A stretch of DNA of 5,950 nucleotides, from the NCBI GenBank assembly GCA_029940245.1, contig JAOZRF010000189.1, forward strand, positions 1 through 5,950, written 5' to 3'. The position numbers and the translations under genes were made by a program. The first letter of the stretch is position 1; each line of letters begins with the position of its first letter. Shown here in pieces: positions 1 through 5,935 of this stretch. Under the pieces are notes generated by a model. It was given only the letters and a program-made list of their open reading frames with translations. It had not been told where the DNA came from and made no database searches. The DNA comes from Desulfobacula sp. GTDB taxonomy: Bacteria; Desulfobacterota; Desulfobacteria; Desulfobacterales; Desulfobacteraceae.

Positions 1-36
1 TTTATTGTATTTTTATCAATAAATCTATATCAAAAA

Positions 37-60
37 TGCAATAATGCAAGCCTGACCCCA
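37..60. repeat. Possible end fragment of a dispersed (REP/RAYT-like) repeat
   Basis: On the minus strand this reads TGGGGTCAGGC followed by TTGCATTATTGCA. The second part is a mini-hairpin with arms TGCA (37-40 and 45-48) around ATAA. From memory, similar strings (a GGGGTCAGG core followed by TGCA-type hairpin bases) occur as dispersed repeats beside IS200-like Y1 transposase (RAYT) genes in proteobacteria. No transposase is present in this window and only one copy is visible, so the assignment rests on recollection of the motif. Confidence 0.3.
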
Positions 61-106
61 CTCAATGGTCTTCATAGTACAAAAATCCTGTGAGCCCATC
101 TATATA

Positions 107-152
107 GTTTTAGGTTTTAAATCCTAAATCCTAAATCCTAAAACTTAAAACC
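107..152. repeat. Heptanucleotide tandem array with nested inverted repeats
   Basis: Three perfect copies of AAATCCT occupy 119-139, with a partial fourth starting at 140. The array is framed by two overlapping perfect 8-bp inverted pairs: GTTTTAGG (107-114) with CCTAAAAC (137-144), and GGTTTTAA (113-120) with TTAAAACC (145-152). The two pairings share bases 113-114, so they cannot both form fully. The element lies just past the 3' end of the leftward operon and next to the hairpin at 153-181. It may be a simple slippage-generated repeat or part of the transcript end. No coding potential is seen here. Confidence 0.75.
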
Positions 153-181
153 ATGTCTGAACAGGGTTTTCGTTCAGGCAT
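153..181 (-). terminator. Likely terminator of the fprA / ferritin-like operon
   Basis: Arms 153-162 and 172-181 form a 10-bp stem around a 9-nt loop. On the plus strand position 156 with 178 is a T-G wobble; on the leftward transcript the same position is an A-C mismatch. It lies immediately after the stop codon at 185. In the leftward direction the stem is followed by GGTTTTAAGTTTTAGG, which is T-rich but not an uninterrupted T run. It is therefore a fair but not perfect intrinsic terminator. Confidence 0.55.
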
Positions 182-184
182 TAT

Positions 185-652
185 TTATTCCATCAGTTTG
201 CCGGCAAGAATCCTTATATGGCTCATTTCTTCTTTGATAATGTCATTAATTTTTGATTGTCCAAGTTTTGCAGAAACCATTTCTTTCATTCCAAGATAAA
301 AGACAATGGAATCTTTTTCCGTCTGAATAGCAGTGCTTAAAATGCCTTGAAAGCTGTCGTCAGGCTGTCTTTTTTTAAAAAAGACCCGGGTCTCGGCAAG
401 TGCTTTCAGGTAAAGGGCATTTTCATCATCAGGATCAAAGGTGGTGGAAAATGATTCTTCATTTTTTAATTCTTTCTGCATATTGGCAAAAACTATTTCA
501 TGATTACCTTCCATCCTTGCCAATTCAAGAAGAAATTGTTTGTGTTTCTCTTTTACCACTTTTTTTGCAGCATTCCGGTAAAATATCGCACCATTTTGTT
601 CAATTTTTATAGCCATTTCAAAAATATCATTTGCATTAAACTCGTCAGCCAT
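185..652 (-). CDS. Rubrerythrin-like / ferritin-like diiron protein without a rubredoxin domain
   Basis: A 155-residue soluble four-helix-bundle protein of the ferritin/rubrerythrin superfamily. Both halves of the diiron site are visible: E18 with Y25 (E-x6-Y) and E48-x2-H51 in the first helix pair, then E112 with Y119 and E142-x2-H145 in the second. Classical rubrerythrins are about 190 residues and end in a four-cysteine rubredoxin domain. This protein has no cysteine and ends right after the last helix, so electrons would have to come from a separate donor. The start is well supported: GGAGG lies 5 nt upstream. The gene follows fprA by 13 nt and its ribosome site sits in that gap, so the two form an operon. 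A role in peroxide reduction or iron handling under oxygen stress is inferred from family and context. A plain ferritin-like protein of unknown substrate is the alternative. Confidence 0.88.
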   Translation of the reverse strand: MADEFNANDIFEMAIKIEQNGAIFYRNAAKKVVKEKHKQFLLELARMEGNHEIVFANMQKELKNEESFSTTFDPDDENALYLKALAETRVFFKKRQPDDSFQGILSTAIQTEKDSIVFYLGMKEMVSAKLGQSKINDIIKEEMSHIRILAGKLME

Positions 653-665
653 TTTTTCCTCCGGG

Positions 666-1874
666 TTATTTGTTTACGTCAGCTACTTTTTGTTTCAATG
701 TTTTCGCTATTTTTACGCCCAGGTCAAAACATTTATTCAGATCATCTTCATCAGGAACATATTGGACTTTAATGCCCTCATCAATAATATCCAGTTTCAT
801 TTCAGAAAATTCCTTGTTCAGGACCTTTACAGCTTCCCCGCTCCATCCATAAGAACCAAAGGCAGCCGCAATTTTATTCTGAGGGCGCAGACCCCTGATA
901 TAGGTCATGACATCTGCAATCACAGGGAAAACGCCATTATTGAGAGTTGGAGAACCCACAACAATTGCTCCGGCTTCAATAATTTCCGTCATAATGTCGC
1001 TTCTATGCCATTTCCTTGTGTTCATAAGCCTTACGGCCACATCTTCTGATTCAACGCCGCTGGTAATGGATCGGGCCATCCTGCCTGTGCTTTCCCACAT
1101 GGTATCAAAAATGATAACCACCTTGTTTGTGGGTTCCTGTTTGGACCATTTATCATAGAGTTCAATAATTTTGGATGGGTTATCCCTCCAGATAATCCCA
1201 TGATCCGGGCAGATCATATTGATTTTCAGGTTCATTTTTGCGACATCTTTTAAAAGAGTCTGTACTTTTGGTGAGAAGTGAAGAAGGATATTGGCATAAT
1301 ATTTTCGTGCATGCGGGATGATCTCATCACCGATTTCATCATCAAAGAATTTATCACCGCTATAGTGCTGACCAAAGGCATCACTGGAAAACAGGATGGC
1401 ATCTTCCACAAGATAGGTAAACATACTGTCCGGCCAGTGAAGCATTTTTGTCTCAAGAAAAGAAAAGGTTCTGTTTCCGACTTTAAGCGTATCGCCGGTT
1501 CCCACAACCTGGAAATTAAAATCCTGGTGAAAATGGCTTTTCAGGTTTTTTGCCCCCATCTTTGAACAATAGAGGGGTTTGTTTTTCCCGATGATCTGCA
1601 TCAGCCTTGGGATGGCTCCGGAGTGATCCATTTCAGTATGATTACTGATAACGATGTCAATCTCTTTTGGATTAATAATTCTGCTGATATTGGATAAAAA
1701 TTCATCTGAAAATTTTTCTTTTGAAGTATCAATGAGAATATTTTTTTCACCAAGTACCAGAAAGGCATTATAGGTTGTCCCTTCATAGGTGGAGTAGCCA
1801 TGGAAATCCCTGATATCCCAGTCACGAACCCCGACAGAATATATCCTGTCAGCTATTTCAATGGGTTTATACAT
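666..1874 (-). CDS. fprA: FprA-family flavodiiron protein (rubredoxin:oxygen / NO oxidoreductase)
   Basis: A 402-residue cytoplasmic A-type flavoprotein, the usual length for the family. Residues 1-245 form the metallo-beta-lactamase-like diiron domain. All expected ligands are present: H79-x-E81-x-D83 (followed by H84), H146 in HWPD, D165 in SSDAFG and H225 in CPDHG. These positions are almost identical to those I recall for Desulfovibrio gigas ROO. Residues 251-395 form the flavodoxin-like FMN domain, with phosphate loop D257-T-M-W-E-S-T263, then SPTLNNG (308-314) and SYGWSGE (341-347). Family members reduce O2 to water or NO to N2O, with electrons usually delivered by rubredoxin; which substrate this one prefers cannot be read from sequence. 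The start is backed by GGAG 10 nt upstream. It is the first gene of an operon with the ferritin-like gene and has a promoter with a palindrome upstream (1912-1941). No flavin reductase or rubredoxin domain is fused at the C-terminus, so it is class A. Confidence 0.96.
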   Translation of the reverse strand: MYKPIEIADRIYSVGVRDWDIRDFHGYSTYEGTTYNAFLVLGEKNILIDTSKEKFSDEFLSNISRIINPKEIDIVISNHTEMDHSGAIPRLMQIIGKNKPLYCSKMGAKNLKSHFHQDFNFQVVGTGDTLKVGNRTFSFLETKMLHWPDSMFTYLVEDAILFSSDAFGQHYSGDKFFDDEIGDEIIPHARKYYANILLHFSPKVQTLLKDVAKMNLKINMICPDHGIIWRDNPSKIIELYDKWSKQEPTNKVVIIFDTMWESTGRMARSITSGVESEDVAVRLMNTRKWHRSDIMTEIIEAGAIVVGSPTLNNGVFPVIADVMTYIRGLRPQNKIAAAFGSYGWSGEAVKVLNKEFSEMKLDIIDEGIKVQYVPDEDDLNKCFDLGVKIAKTLKQKVADVNK

Positions 1875-1911
1875 TTATTGTTTTCTCCAATAATAAATTA
1901 ATCGATTCAAT

Positions 1912-1941
1912 AATTTACTAAAACTATTTTAGTGTTCTCAA
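1912..1941 (-). promoter_or_regulatory. Probable sigma-70-type promoter of fprA
   Basis: Reading leftward, TTGAGA (1936-1941, 5 of 6 to TTGACA) is followed after 18 nt by TAAATT (1912-1917, 4 of 6 to TATAAT). Transcription would start near 1905, leaving about 30 nt before the fprA start codon, with its GGAG site at 1885-1888. The fit is reasonable but the region is AT-rich, where chance matches are common. Confidence 0.45.
1917..1933. promoter_or_regulatory. Perfect 7-3-7 inverted repeat, candidate operator of fprA
   Basis: ACTAAAA (1917-1923), spacer CTA, then TTTTAGT (1927-1933) is a perfect inverted repeat. It falls almost exactly between the putative -35 and -10 hexamers of the fprA promoter, the classic place for a repressor site. 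It does not match the Fur/PerR, FNR/CRP/HcpR or Rex consensus sequences as I know them, so the regulator is unknown. Confidence 0.45.
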
Positions 1942-1996
1942 ATTAATGCAAAGAGTGTGCCTTAAAATCTTAAGTCTGTTTACTGATAAAAAAGGG

Positions 1997-2023
1997 TTTT
2001 AACTTGAACTTTATTATTATAAT
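1997..2023 (+). promoter_or_regulatory. Weak candidate promoter for the rightward gene cluster
   Basis: A perfect TATAAT (2018-2023) lies about 47 nt before the ATG at 2070. The best upstream hexamer is TTTTAA (1997-2002) at a short 15-nt spacing. TTGAAC at 2004-2009 looks like a -35 box but is only 8 nt from the -10, too close to pair with it. The call rests mainly on the -10 match and its location in a divergent intergenic region. Confidence 0.3.
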
Positions 2024-2069
2024 ATACGACAAGTAAAATCAATGGATCATTTATTCAATAGACTAAAAT

Positions 2070-3443
2070 ATGACTCATAATGTTTATATAAAAAGAACAA
2101 AAATTAATATCCCTGTTGAAACACTTTTTGCCTGGCATGCAAGGGATGGAGCCATATCAAGACTGACACCGCCATGGGCACCCTTGAAAATGATATCCCG
2201 CAGCGGTCCCGGGATTCAAAAGGGAGTAAAAGTCGCATTCAGGTTAAGCCTTTTTAAAATACCCATGATCTGGGAGGCCGAGCACATAGATTATCAGGCG
2301 AACAAAGAGTTTAAAGACCGGCAGATCAAAGGGCCGTTTTCCAAATGGGAACATACCCACAGGTTTATATCGGATGGCAGAGAAAATTCAATCATGGAAG
2401 ATAAAGTTGAGTTTGAACTACCCTTTGGATTTTTAAGCCGCCCGTTTTATGGATTTGCCAGAAAAGAATTTGAGCGCATGTTCAACTACAGGCACAGGGT
2501 TCTCAAATATGATCTTGAACATCATCCGGATGTATTAAAAAAGAAGAGAATTCTTATTTCCGGGGCCAGTGGAACCATTGGAAGTGTGCTGGTTCCTTTT
2601 TTGAGAACCTGTGGTCACGAGGTGATCCGACTGGTCAGAAAAAAGGAAAATTTTTTAGAGGATGAACTATTCTGGGATCCCTATAAAGGTATTCTTGATC
2701 TTGAAAAGGCAGGGCCCATTGATGCGGTCATTAATTTAAACGGTGTTGATATTTCAAGGGGAAGATGGACTAAAAAGAGAAAAAAACAGATTATTGACTC
2801 AAGAATTTTTCCAACCCGGCTGCTTGTGGAGAAGATGAAAGATCTTGATCATAAACCCGCGGTTTTTATTTCATCTTCTGCAATCGGCTTTTATGGTGAA
2901 AGCGGGGACAAGGTCTTAAATGAAACCGCTGATATGGGAGATTGTTTTATATCCAGGGTTTGCAGGCAATGGGAAGAGGCCTCCATGAATGCCCGGAAGG
3001 CAGGGATCAGAACCATTCAACTCAGGACGGGAGTGGTGCTTACTCCGGCCGGTGGTGCCCTGGCAAGAATGGAACTGCCATTTAAAACAGGCTGCGGGGT
3101 AAGACTTTCCCATGGCAGACAATATATGAGCTGGATCAGTCTGGATGATGCCATATCAGGCATTTTATACATATTGAGTCATGATAAAATCAAAGGGCCT
3201 GTAAACCTTACTGCTCCAAATCCTGTTACCAACAAGACATTTTCAAAAACATTGGCAGATGTCTTTTTTAAAAAAGTATTTTTTGTCCTCCCCGGATTTG
3301 CGGCCAAGGCTTTGTGGGGACAGATGGGAAAAGAAACCCTTTTGACCAGTGCACGAGTGAGACCTGAAAAGCTTTTGGACAATGGATTCCTGTTTCAACA
3401 TGAAACACTTTCTTTGGCATTAAAGGATATGCTTGGCAGATAG
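2070..3443 (+). CDS. SRPBCC domain fused to TIGR01777-type NAD(P)-dependent epimerase (YfcH-like)
   Basis: A 457-residue soluble fusion protein. Residues 1-150 are a SRPBCC/START-like hydrophobic-cavity domain; the signature FAWHARDGAISRLTPPW (20-36) is typical of this subfamily. Residues 159-400 are an extended-SDR Rossmann domain with nucleotide loop G165-A-S-G168-T-I-G171 and a SSSAIGFYG strand (268-276). Residues 405-455 match the C-terminal DUF1731 domain (PGFAAKALWGQMGKE, then LTSARVRPEKLLDNGF). The full SRPBCC-epimerase-DUF1731 order is a known architecture; E. coli YfcH lacks the first domain. The usual SDR Tyr-x3-Lys pair is not evident (Y275 is followed by G-E-S-G), as I recall for relatives too. 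Substrate is unknown; 'cell division inhibitor' labels given to this family are not supported by motif. No clear Shine-Dalgarno precedes the ATG, but the N-terminus fits the family, so the start is kept. It is first of three same-strand genes. Confidence 0.9.
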   Translation: MTHNVYIKRTKINIPVETLFAWHARDGAISRLTPPWAPLKMISRSGPGIQKGVKVAFRLSLFKIPMIWEAEHIDYQANKEFKDRQIKGPFSKWEHTHRFISDGRENSIMEDKVEFELPFGFLSRPFYGFARKEFERMFNYRHRVLKYDLEHHPDVLKKKRILISGASGTIGSVLVPFLRTCGHEVIRLVRKKENFLEDELFWDPYKGILDLEKAGPIDAVINLNGVDISRGRWTKKRKKQIIDSRIFPTRLLVEKMKDLDHKPAVFISSSAIGFYGESGDKVLNETADMGDCFISRVCRQWEEASMNARKAGIRTIQLRTGVVLTPAGGALARMELPFKTGCGVRLSHGRQYMSWISLDDAISGILYILSHDKIKGPVNLTAPNPVTNKTFSKTLADVFFKKVFFVLPGFAAKALWGQMGKETLLTSARVRPEKLLDNGFLFQHETLSLALKDMLGR

Positions 3444-3500
3444 GACTTATCCTTTAAAAATGAACAATAACCCAATATAAAGAACCTAGGCAAACCTGAA

Positions 3501-4604
3501 ATGAATATTAAATTAAAAATTCTTTTTTCCATTTTAATGATTACAGCCCTTATTTTTGGGTTTGTTCATGTTTATTTCCCCTCTGACAATTATAGTTTTG
3601 AAAGACTTCATATTTTTCTGTTTAACCTTTGTACAGGGGGAACCATCCTTTTATATTACACCCAGGGCAGAGTTGTGGTATCCAAAACCGTCAGTTCTTT
3701 TTTTCTGGGGTCATTAATTTATGCGTTTTCAGCTTTTTTTAAACTCTATCCCATTACCATCCTTATTTCAATTCCACTGTTTGTGCTGGTGGAAAAAATT
3801 CGAATTGAAAAATTTTCTTTATTCCCCATCCTTTTTTTTAAATTTAAAGAACCCGTATCAGAAAAGTTTCACCAGGCATCATTGCTGTGCCTTTCTGTCG
3901 GGATTGTCATGGCAGGCCTGGTAATTTTAAACAATGAATATTTTAAATTTGTGACCATGGAAAAGTTGACATTGAACACATTTTTCCTGGGCTTTTCTTT
4001 TCCATTGTCACTGATCACACTGTCTCTTGTTTTTTCCATGCTGAAAAAGATAGAAGGCTCATCTGTCAAGATACTTATGGAAGTTTGTTTCTGGACAATT
4101 ACCCTGGGGGTAATCATATTTTTTATTTTTATTTTATTTGAAAAGTTTATCCCCCAGATTTTTGTTACGTTTGCACTTTTCACGGCAGTGGTTGCAGTGT
4201 TTTATCTTTACACAAAATTTGCAGAAAAAATTCAGCAGAAACTTTTTTTAACATCAGGTATTGGATTTTTGATTTTCACGGCCGTTTCCGGAATTGCATA
4301 TATCTTTTTTCAGATGTCTGAAGGGTATGACCCTCAAAAAACAAAATGGCTGCTTCACATGCATGTGTTTGCATCGTTATATGGCTGGAACCTGTGCGGC
4401 CTGTCTGTTATCTGCAGGTTTGATGATTTCCCCATAAAACTGCACTCCCCGACACTGATTTTTATTCACTGGCTGACAGCCATTGTTCTTGCACCCCTGG
4501 GTATTTTTTATGGCTGGTTTGCCATTCCTGCCATCCTCGGATATTCTTTTATTACACTGACACTGTTTTTCAGCAGTAATACAAGGAAAATTGCAGATGA
4601 ATAA
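3501..4604 (+). CDS. Unrecognised multi-pass integral membrane protein with His-x-His motif
   Basis: A 367-residue, very hydrophobic inner-membrane protein. By eye there are about 10-12 membrane segments, roughly at 5-25, 36-54, 63-97 (one or two), 127-145, 156-180, 193-213, 218-236, 250-270, 286-304, 318-336 and 337-357. Histidines cluster at membrane positions: H37 near the start of segment 2 (RLHIFLFN), H286-x-H288 (LLHMHVFASLYGW), H315 and H323. The HMH helix followed by a Gly-Trp loosely recalls haem- or metal-binding helices of the cytochrome oxidase subunit I/NorB type and the HFH helix of YndJ-like proteins, but I cannot assign a family. The ribosome site is weak (AGG at 3487-3489). 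It starts 57 nt after the epimerase gene and its end overlaps the DHH gene by 8 nt, which suggests co-expression with the latter. No signal peptide separate from the first membrane helix is seen. Confidence 0.8.
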   Translation: MNIKLKILFSILMITALIFGFVHVYFPSDNYSFERLHIFLFNLCTGGTILLYYTQGRVVVSKTVSSFFLGSLIYAFSAFFKLYPITILISIPLFVLVEKIRIEKFSLFPILFFKFKEPVSEKFHQASLLCLSVGIVMAGLVILNNEYFKFVTMEKLTLNTFFLGFSFPLSLITLSLVFSMLKKIEGSSVKILMEVCFWTITLGVIIFFIFILFEKFIPQIFVTFALFTAVVAVFYLYTKFAEKIQQKLFLTSGIGFLIFTAVSGIAYIFFQMSEGYDPQKTKWLLHMHVFASLYGWNLCGLSVICRFDDFPIKLHSPTLIFIHWLTAIVLAPLGIFYGWFAIPAILGYSFITLTLFFSSNTRKIADE

Positions 4605-5586
4605 CAAAGAAAAACTTAATCGATTTTTAAAATTTTTTAATGGCAACTCAAAAGTGCTGATTGTGATCAATGCCGATCCCGATTCCATTGCCAGTGCCAT
4701 GGCAGTCAAAAGACTGTTGTGGCGAAAGGTAAGTGAAGTCTGTATCGCCTATTTTAACAAAATCAGCCGGCCGGATAATCTTGCCATGATCGAATATACA
4801 GAATCTGGACTGGTTTTGCTGGATGATATCAAAAAGGAAAATTTTAATCGATTTGTTGTGGTGGATTCCCAGCCCGATCATAATGATCGGTTTTCTGAAT
4901 TCAGTTATGATGCCATTATTGATCACCATCCATTGACCTGCGGTAATGCCAGATATGTAGATATTCGATCCGATTATGGGGCCTGCTCCACCATTATGAC
5001 AGAATACATCAAGTCAAAAAAAATAAAACCCTCTGCCAGGCTTGCTGCCGCTTTGATGCTGGGAATTAAAACCGATACATCTAATTTTACCCGCCAGGCA
5101 AGCCTGAAAGATATCCGGGCATTTCAATATCTTTATCAGTTTGCAGATAATAATATTGTTACCAAGGTTGAAAGAGCGGCATTGACCCAGGAAGATCTAT
5201 ATTTTTTAGGATCTGCCATAAAGCAAAAAAAAGTGATCAACAACCGGGTTTTTTTCCATGCCGGAGCCATAAATAAGCCTGATGAACTGGTGGTTGTGGC
5301 TGACTTTTTTTTAACCATTGTAAAGGTTAACTGGAGTATTATTTCAGGTGTCTATGAAAATAAACTAATCATTGTCATTCGAAACGATGGATTAAGAAAA
5401 GGTGCAGGGAATACGATTAAAGAGGCTTTTTCTATGTTTGGTTCTGCCGGAGGTCATAAGACAATGGCCAGGGCAGAGCTTGATTTAAAGCTGATTCAAA
5501 GACAAATTAAATCGAAAAATAAAAAAGTCCTTGGAGACTGGATCATATCTATTATTGAAAAAACCGCAGGTAAGAAAATTGAATAA
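4597..5586 (+). CDS. DHH/DHHA1 family phosphoesterase (NrnA-like)
   Basis: A 329-residue cytoplasmic protein of the DHH superfamily, which hydrolyses nanoRNA, pAp or cyclic-dinucleotide products with Mn2+. Visible motifs are D27-P-D29-S-I-A-S (motif I), D90 in VVVDSQ (II), D109-H110-H111-P (III, the family signature), G128-A-C-S-T132 and G156-I-K-T-D160-T (IV region), and G285-G-H287 of the DHHA1 substrate-binding domain near the C-terminus. Length fits NrnA-like proteins (about 310-340). The usual motif I begins H-x-x-P-D-x-D; here H is V23 and P is A26, so one metal ligand seems missing. ATG at 4597 is preferred over TTG at 4591 because AAGGA (4583-4587) is 9 nt from the ATG but only 3 nt from the TTG. 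The start overlaps the membrane-protein gene by 8 nt (ATGAATAA), suggesting translational coupling. Whether it acts on nanoRNA, pAp or another phosphodiester is not determinable. Confidence 0.9.
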   Translation: MNNKEKLNRFLKFFNGNSKVLIVINADPDSIASAMAVKRLLWRKVSEVCIAYFNKISRPDNLAMIEYTESGLVLLDDIKKENFNRFVVVDSQPDHNDRFSEFSYDAIIDHHPLTCGNARYVDIRSDYGACSTIMTEYIKSKKIKPSARLAAALMLGIKTDTSNFTRQASLKDIRAFQYLYQFADNNIVTKVERAALTQEDLYFLGSAIKQKKVINNRVFFHAGAINKPDELVVVADFFLTIVKVNWSIISGVYENKLIIVIRNDGLRKGAGNTIKEAFSMFGSAGGHKTMARAELDLKLIQRQIKSKNKKVLGDWIISIIEKTAGKKIE

Positions 5587-5626
5587 ATTTTTTAATGTTA
5601 GAATTCTTCAGTGGATGATATTTGTT

Positions 5627-5677
5627 CCCTGGCTGATTTTTAAACAGCCGGGCAGCAGAAAGAAAGCTGCCTGGCTG
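5627..5677. terminator. Bidirectional terminator region with two competing hairpins
   Basis: The main stem pairs 5645-5656 with 5666-5677 (12 bp, one G-T wobble at 5650/5672) around a 9-nt loop. It sits between the convergent DHH and rubredoxin stop codons, where it can serve both transcripts. On the leftward transcript the wobble becomes a C-A mismatch and the stem is followed by TTTAAAAAT. On the rightward transcript only a loose T-rich stretch follows. A second 8-bp stem pairs 5628-5635 with 5645-5652 and would exclude the main one. T tracts are weak in both directions, so efficiency is uncertain. Confidence 0.6.
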
Positions 5678-5687
5678 CTATAATCAT

Positions 5688-5846
5688 TTATTCTTTTTCA
5701 AATTCGTCTTTTTCAGCACCGCAGATTGGGCAGCGCCAATCATCCGGAATGTCTTCAAAACTTGTTCCAGGGTCAATGCCATTGTCTGGATCACCATTTT
5801 CCGGGTCATACACGTAACCACAAAGGTTACATACGTACTTGTCCAT
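5688..5846 (-). CDS. rub: Rubredoxin
   Basis: A 52-residue cytoplasmic one-iron electron carrier, the normal length of stand-alone rubredoxins. The two iron-binding knuckles are C6-x2-C9-G-Y ([15 protein letters not shown] at the N-terminus) and C39-P-x-C42-G. Between them are the usual acidic loop ([13 protein letters not shown]) and the DIPDDW-R segment before the second knuckle. The start is clear: AAAGGAG precedes the ATG with 7 nt between GGAG and the codon. It is transcribed toward the DHH gene and is monocistronic in this window. Rubredoxins of this type pass electrons to flavodiiron proteins and rubrerythrins, both of whose representatives lie at 185-1874, so it is a natural donor for them. 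The physical separation means that pairing is inferred, not shown. Confidence 0.97.
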   Translation of the reverse strand: MDKYVCNLCGYVYDPENGDPDNGIDPGTSFEDIPDDWRCPICGAEKDEFEKE

Positions 5847-5883
5847 TTTAAATCTCCTTTAATTTTGATTACAGGTTATATAT

Positions 5884-5912
5884 ATTCTATATCATAACGA
5901 TTCCGGTTAAAA
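5884..5912 (-). promoter_or_regulatory. rub: Weak candidate promoter for rubredoxin
   Basis: Reading leftward, TTTTAA (5907-5912) and TAGAAT (5884-5889) are separated by 17 nt, in a very AT-rich region about 38-66 nt upstream of the rubredoxin start. The spacing is ideal but the hexamers match only partly, so other positions in the same stretch are nearly as good. Confidence 0.28.
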
Positions 5913-5935
5913 GCAAAAAATGGAAGAGTTATAAT
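5907..5935 (+). promoter_or_regulatory. Candidate outward promoter at the right edge
   Basis: TTAAAA (5907-5912, 4 of 6 to TTGACA) and a perfect TATAAT (5930-5935) are separated by exactly 17 nt, pointing out of the window. Its -35 is the same hexamer, on the other strand, as the proposed rubredoxin -35. If real, it drives a divergent gene beyond 5950 that cannot be seen here. Confidence 0.33.

Noticed and set aside
119..142. CRISPR-like array
   Set aside because: The repeats are 7 bp and contiguous with no spacers, so this is a simple tandem repeat.
400..772. Plus-strand open frames antisense to the ferritin-like gene
   Set aside because: They are opposite a gene with complete family motifs, lack recognisable domains, and are expected shadows of the coding strand.
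690..1565. Plus-strand open frames antisense to fprA
   Set aside because: fprA has all diiron and FMN motifs in a continuous frame; the antisense frames have no motif or ribosome site.
1961..1974. CTTAA-AATC-TTAAG inverted repeat in the divergent region
   Set aside because: Arms are only 5 bp in AT-rich DNA and it is upstream of both promoter candidates, so it is not distinguishable from chance.
2004..2023. TTGAAC ... TATAAT as a promoter pair
   Set aside because: The spacing is 8 nt, far too short for sigma-70 recognition.
4591..4596. TTG start for the DHH gene at 4591
   Set aside because: The AAGGA site would be only 3 nt away; the ATG at 4597 has a normal 9-nt spacing.
4377..4929. Minus-strand open frames under the membrane protein and DHH genes
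   Set aside because: They are shadows of two genes with strong composition or motif support and span the gene junction without any domain of their own.
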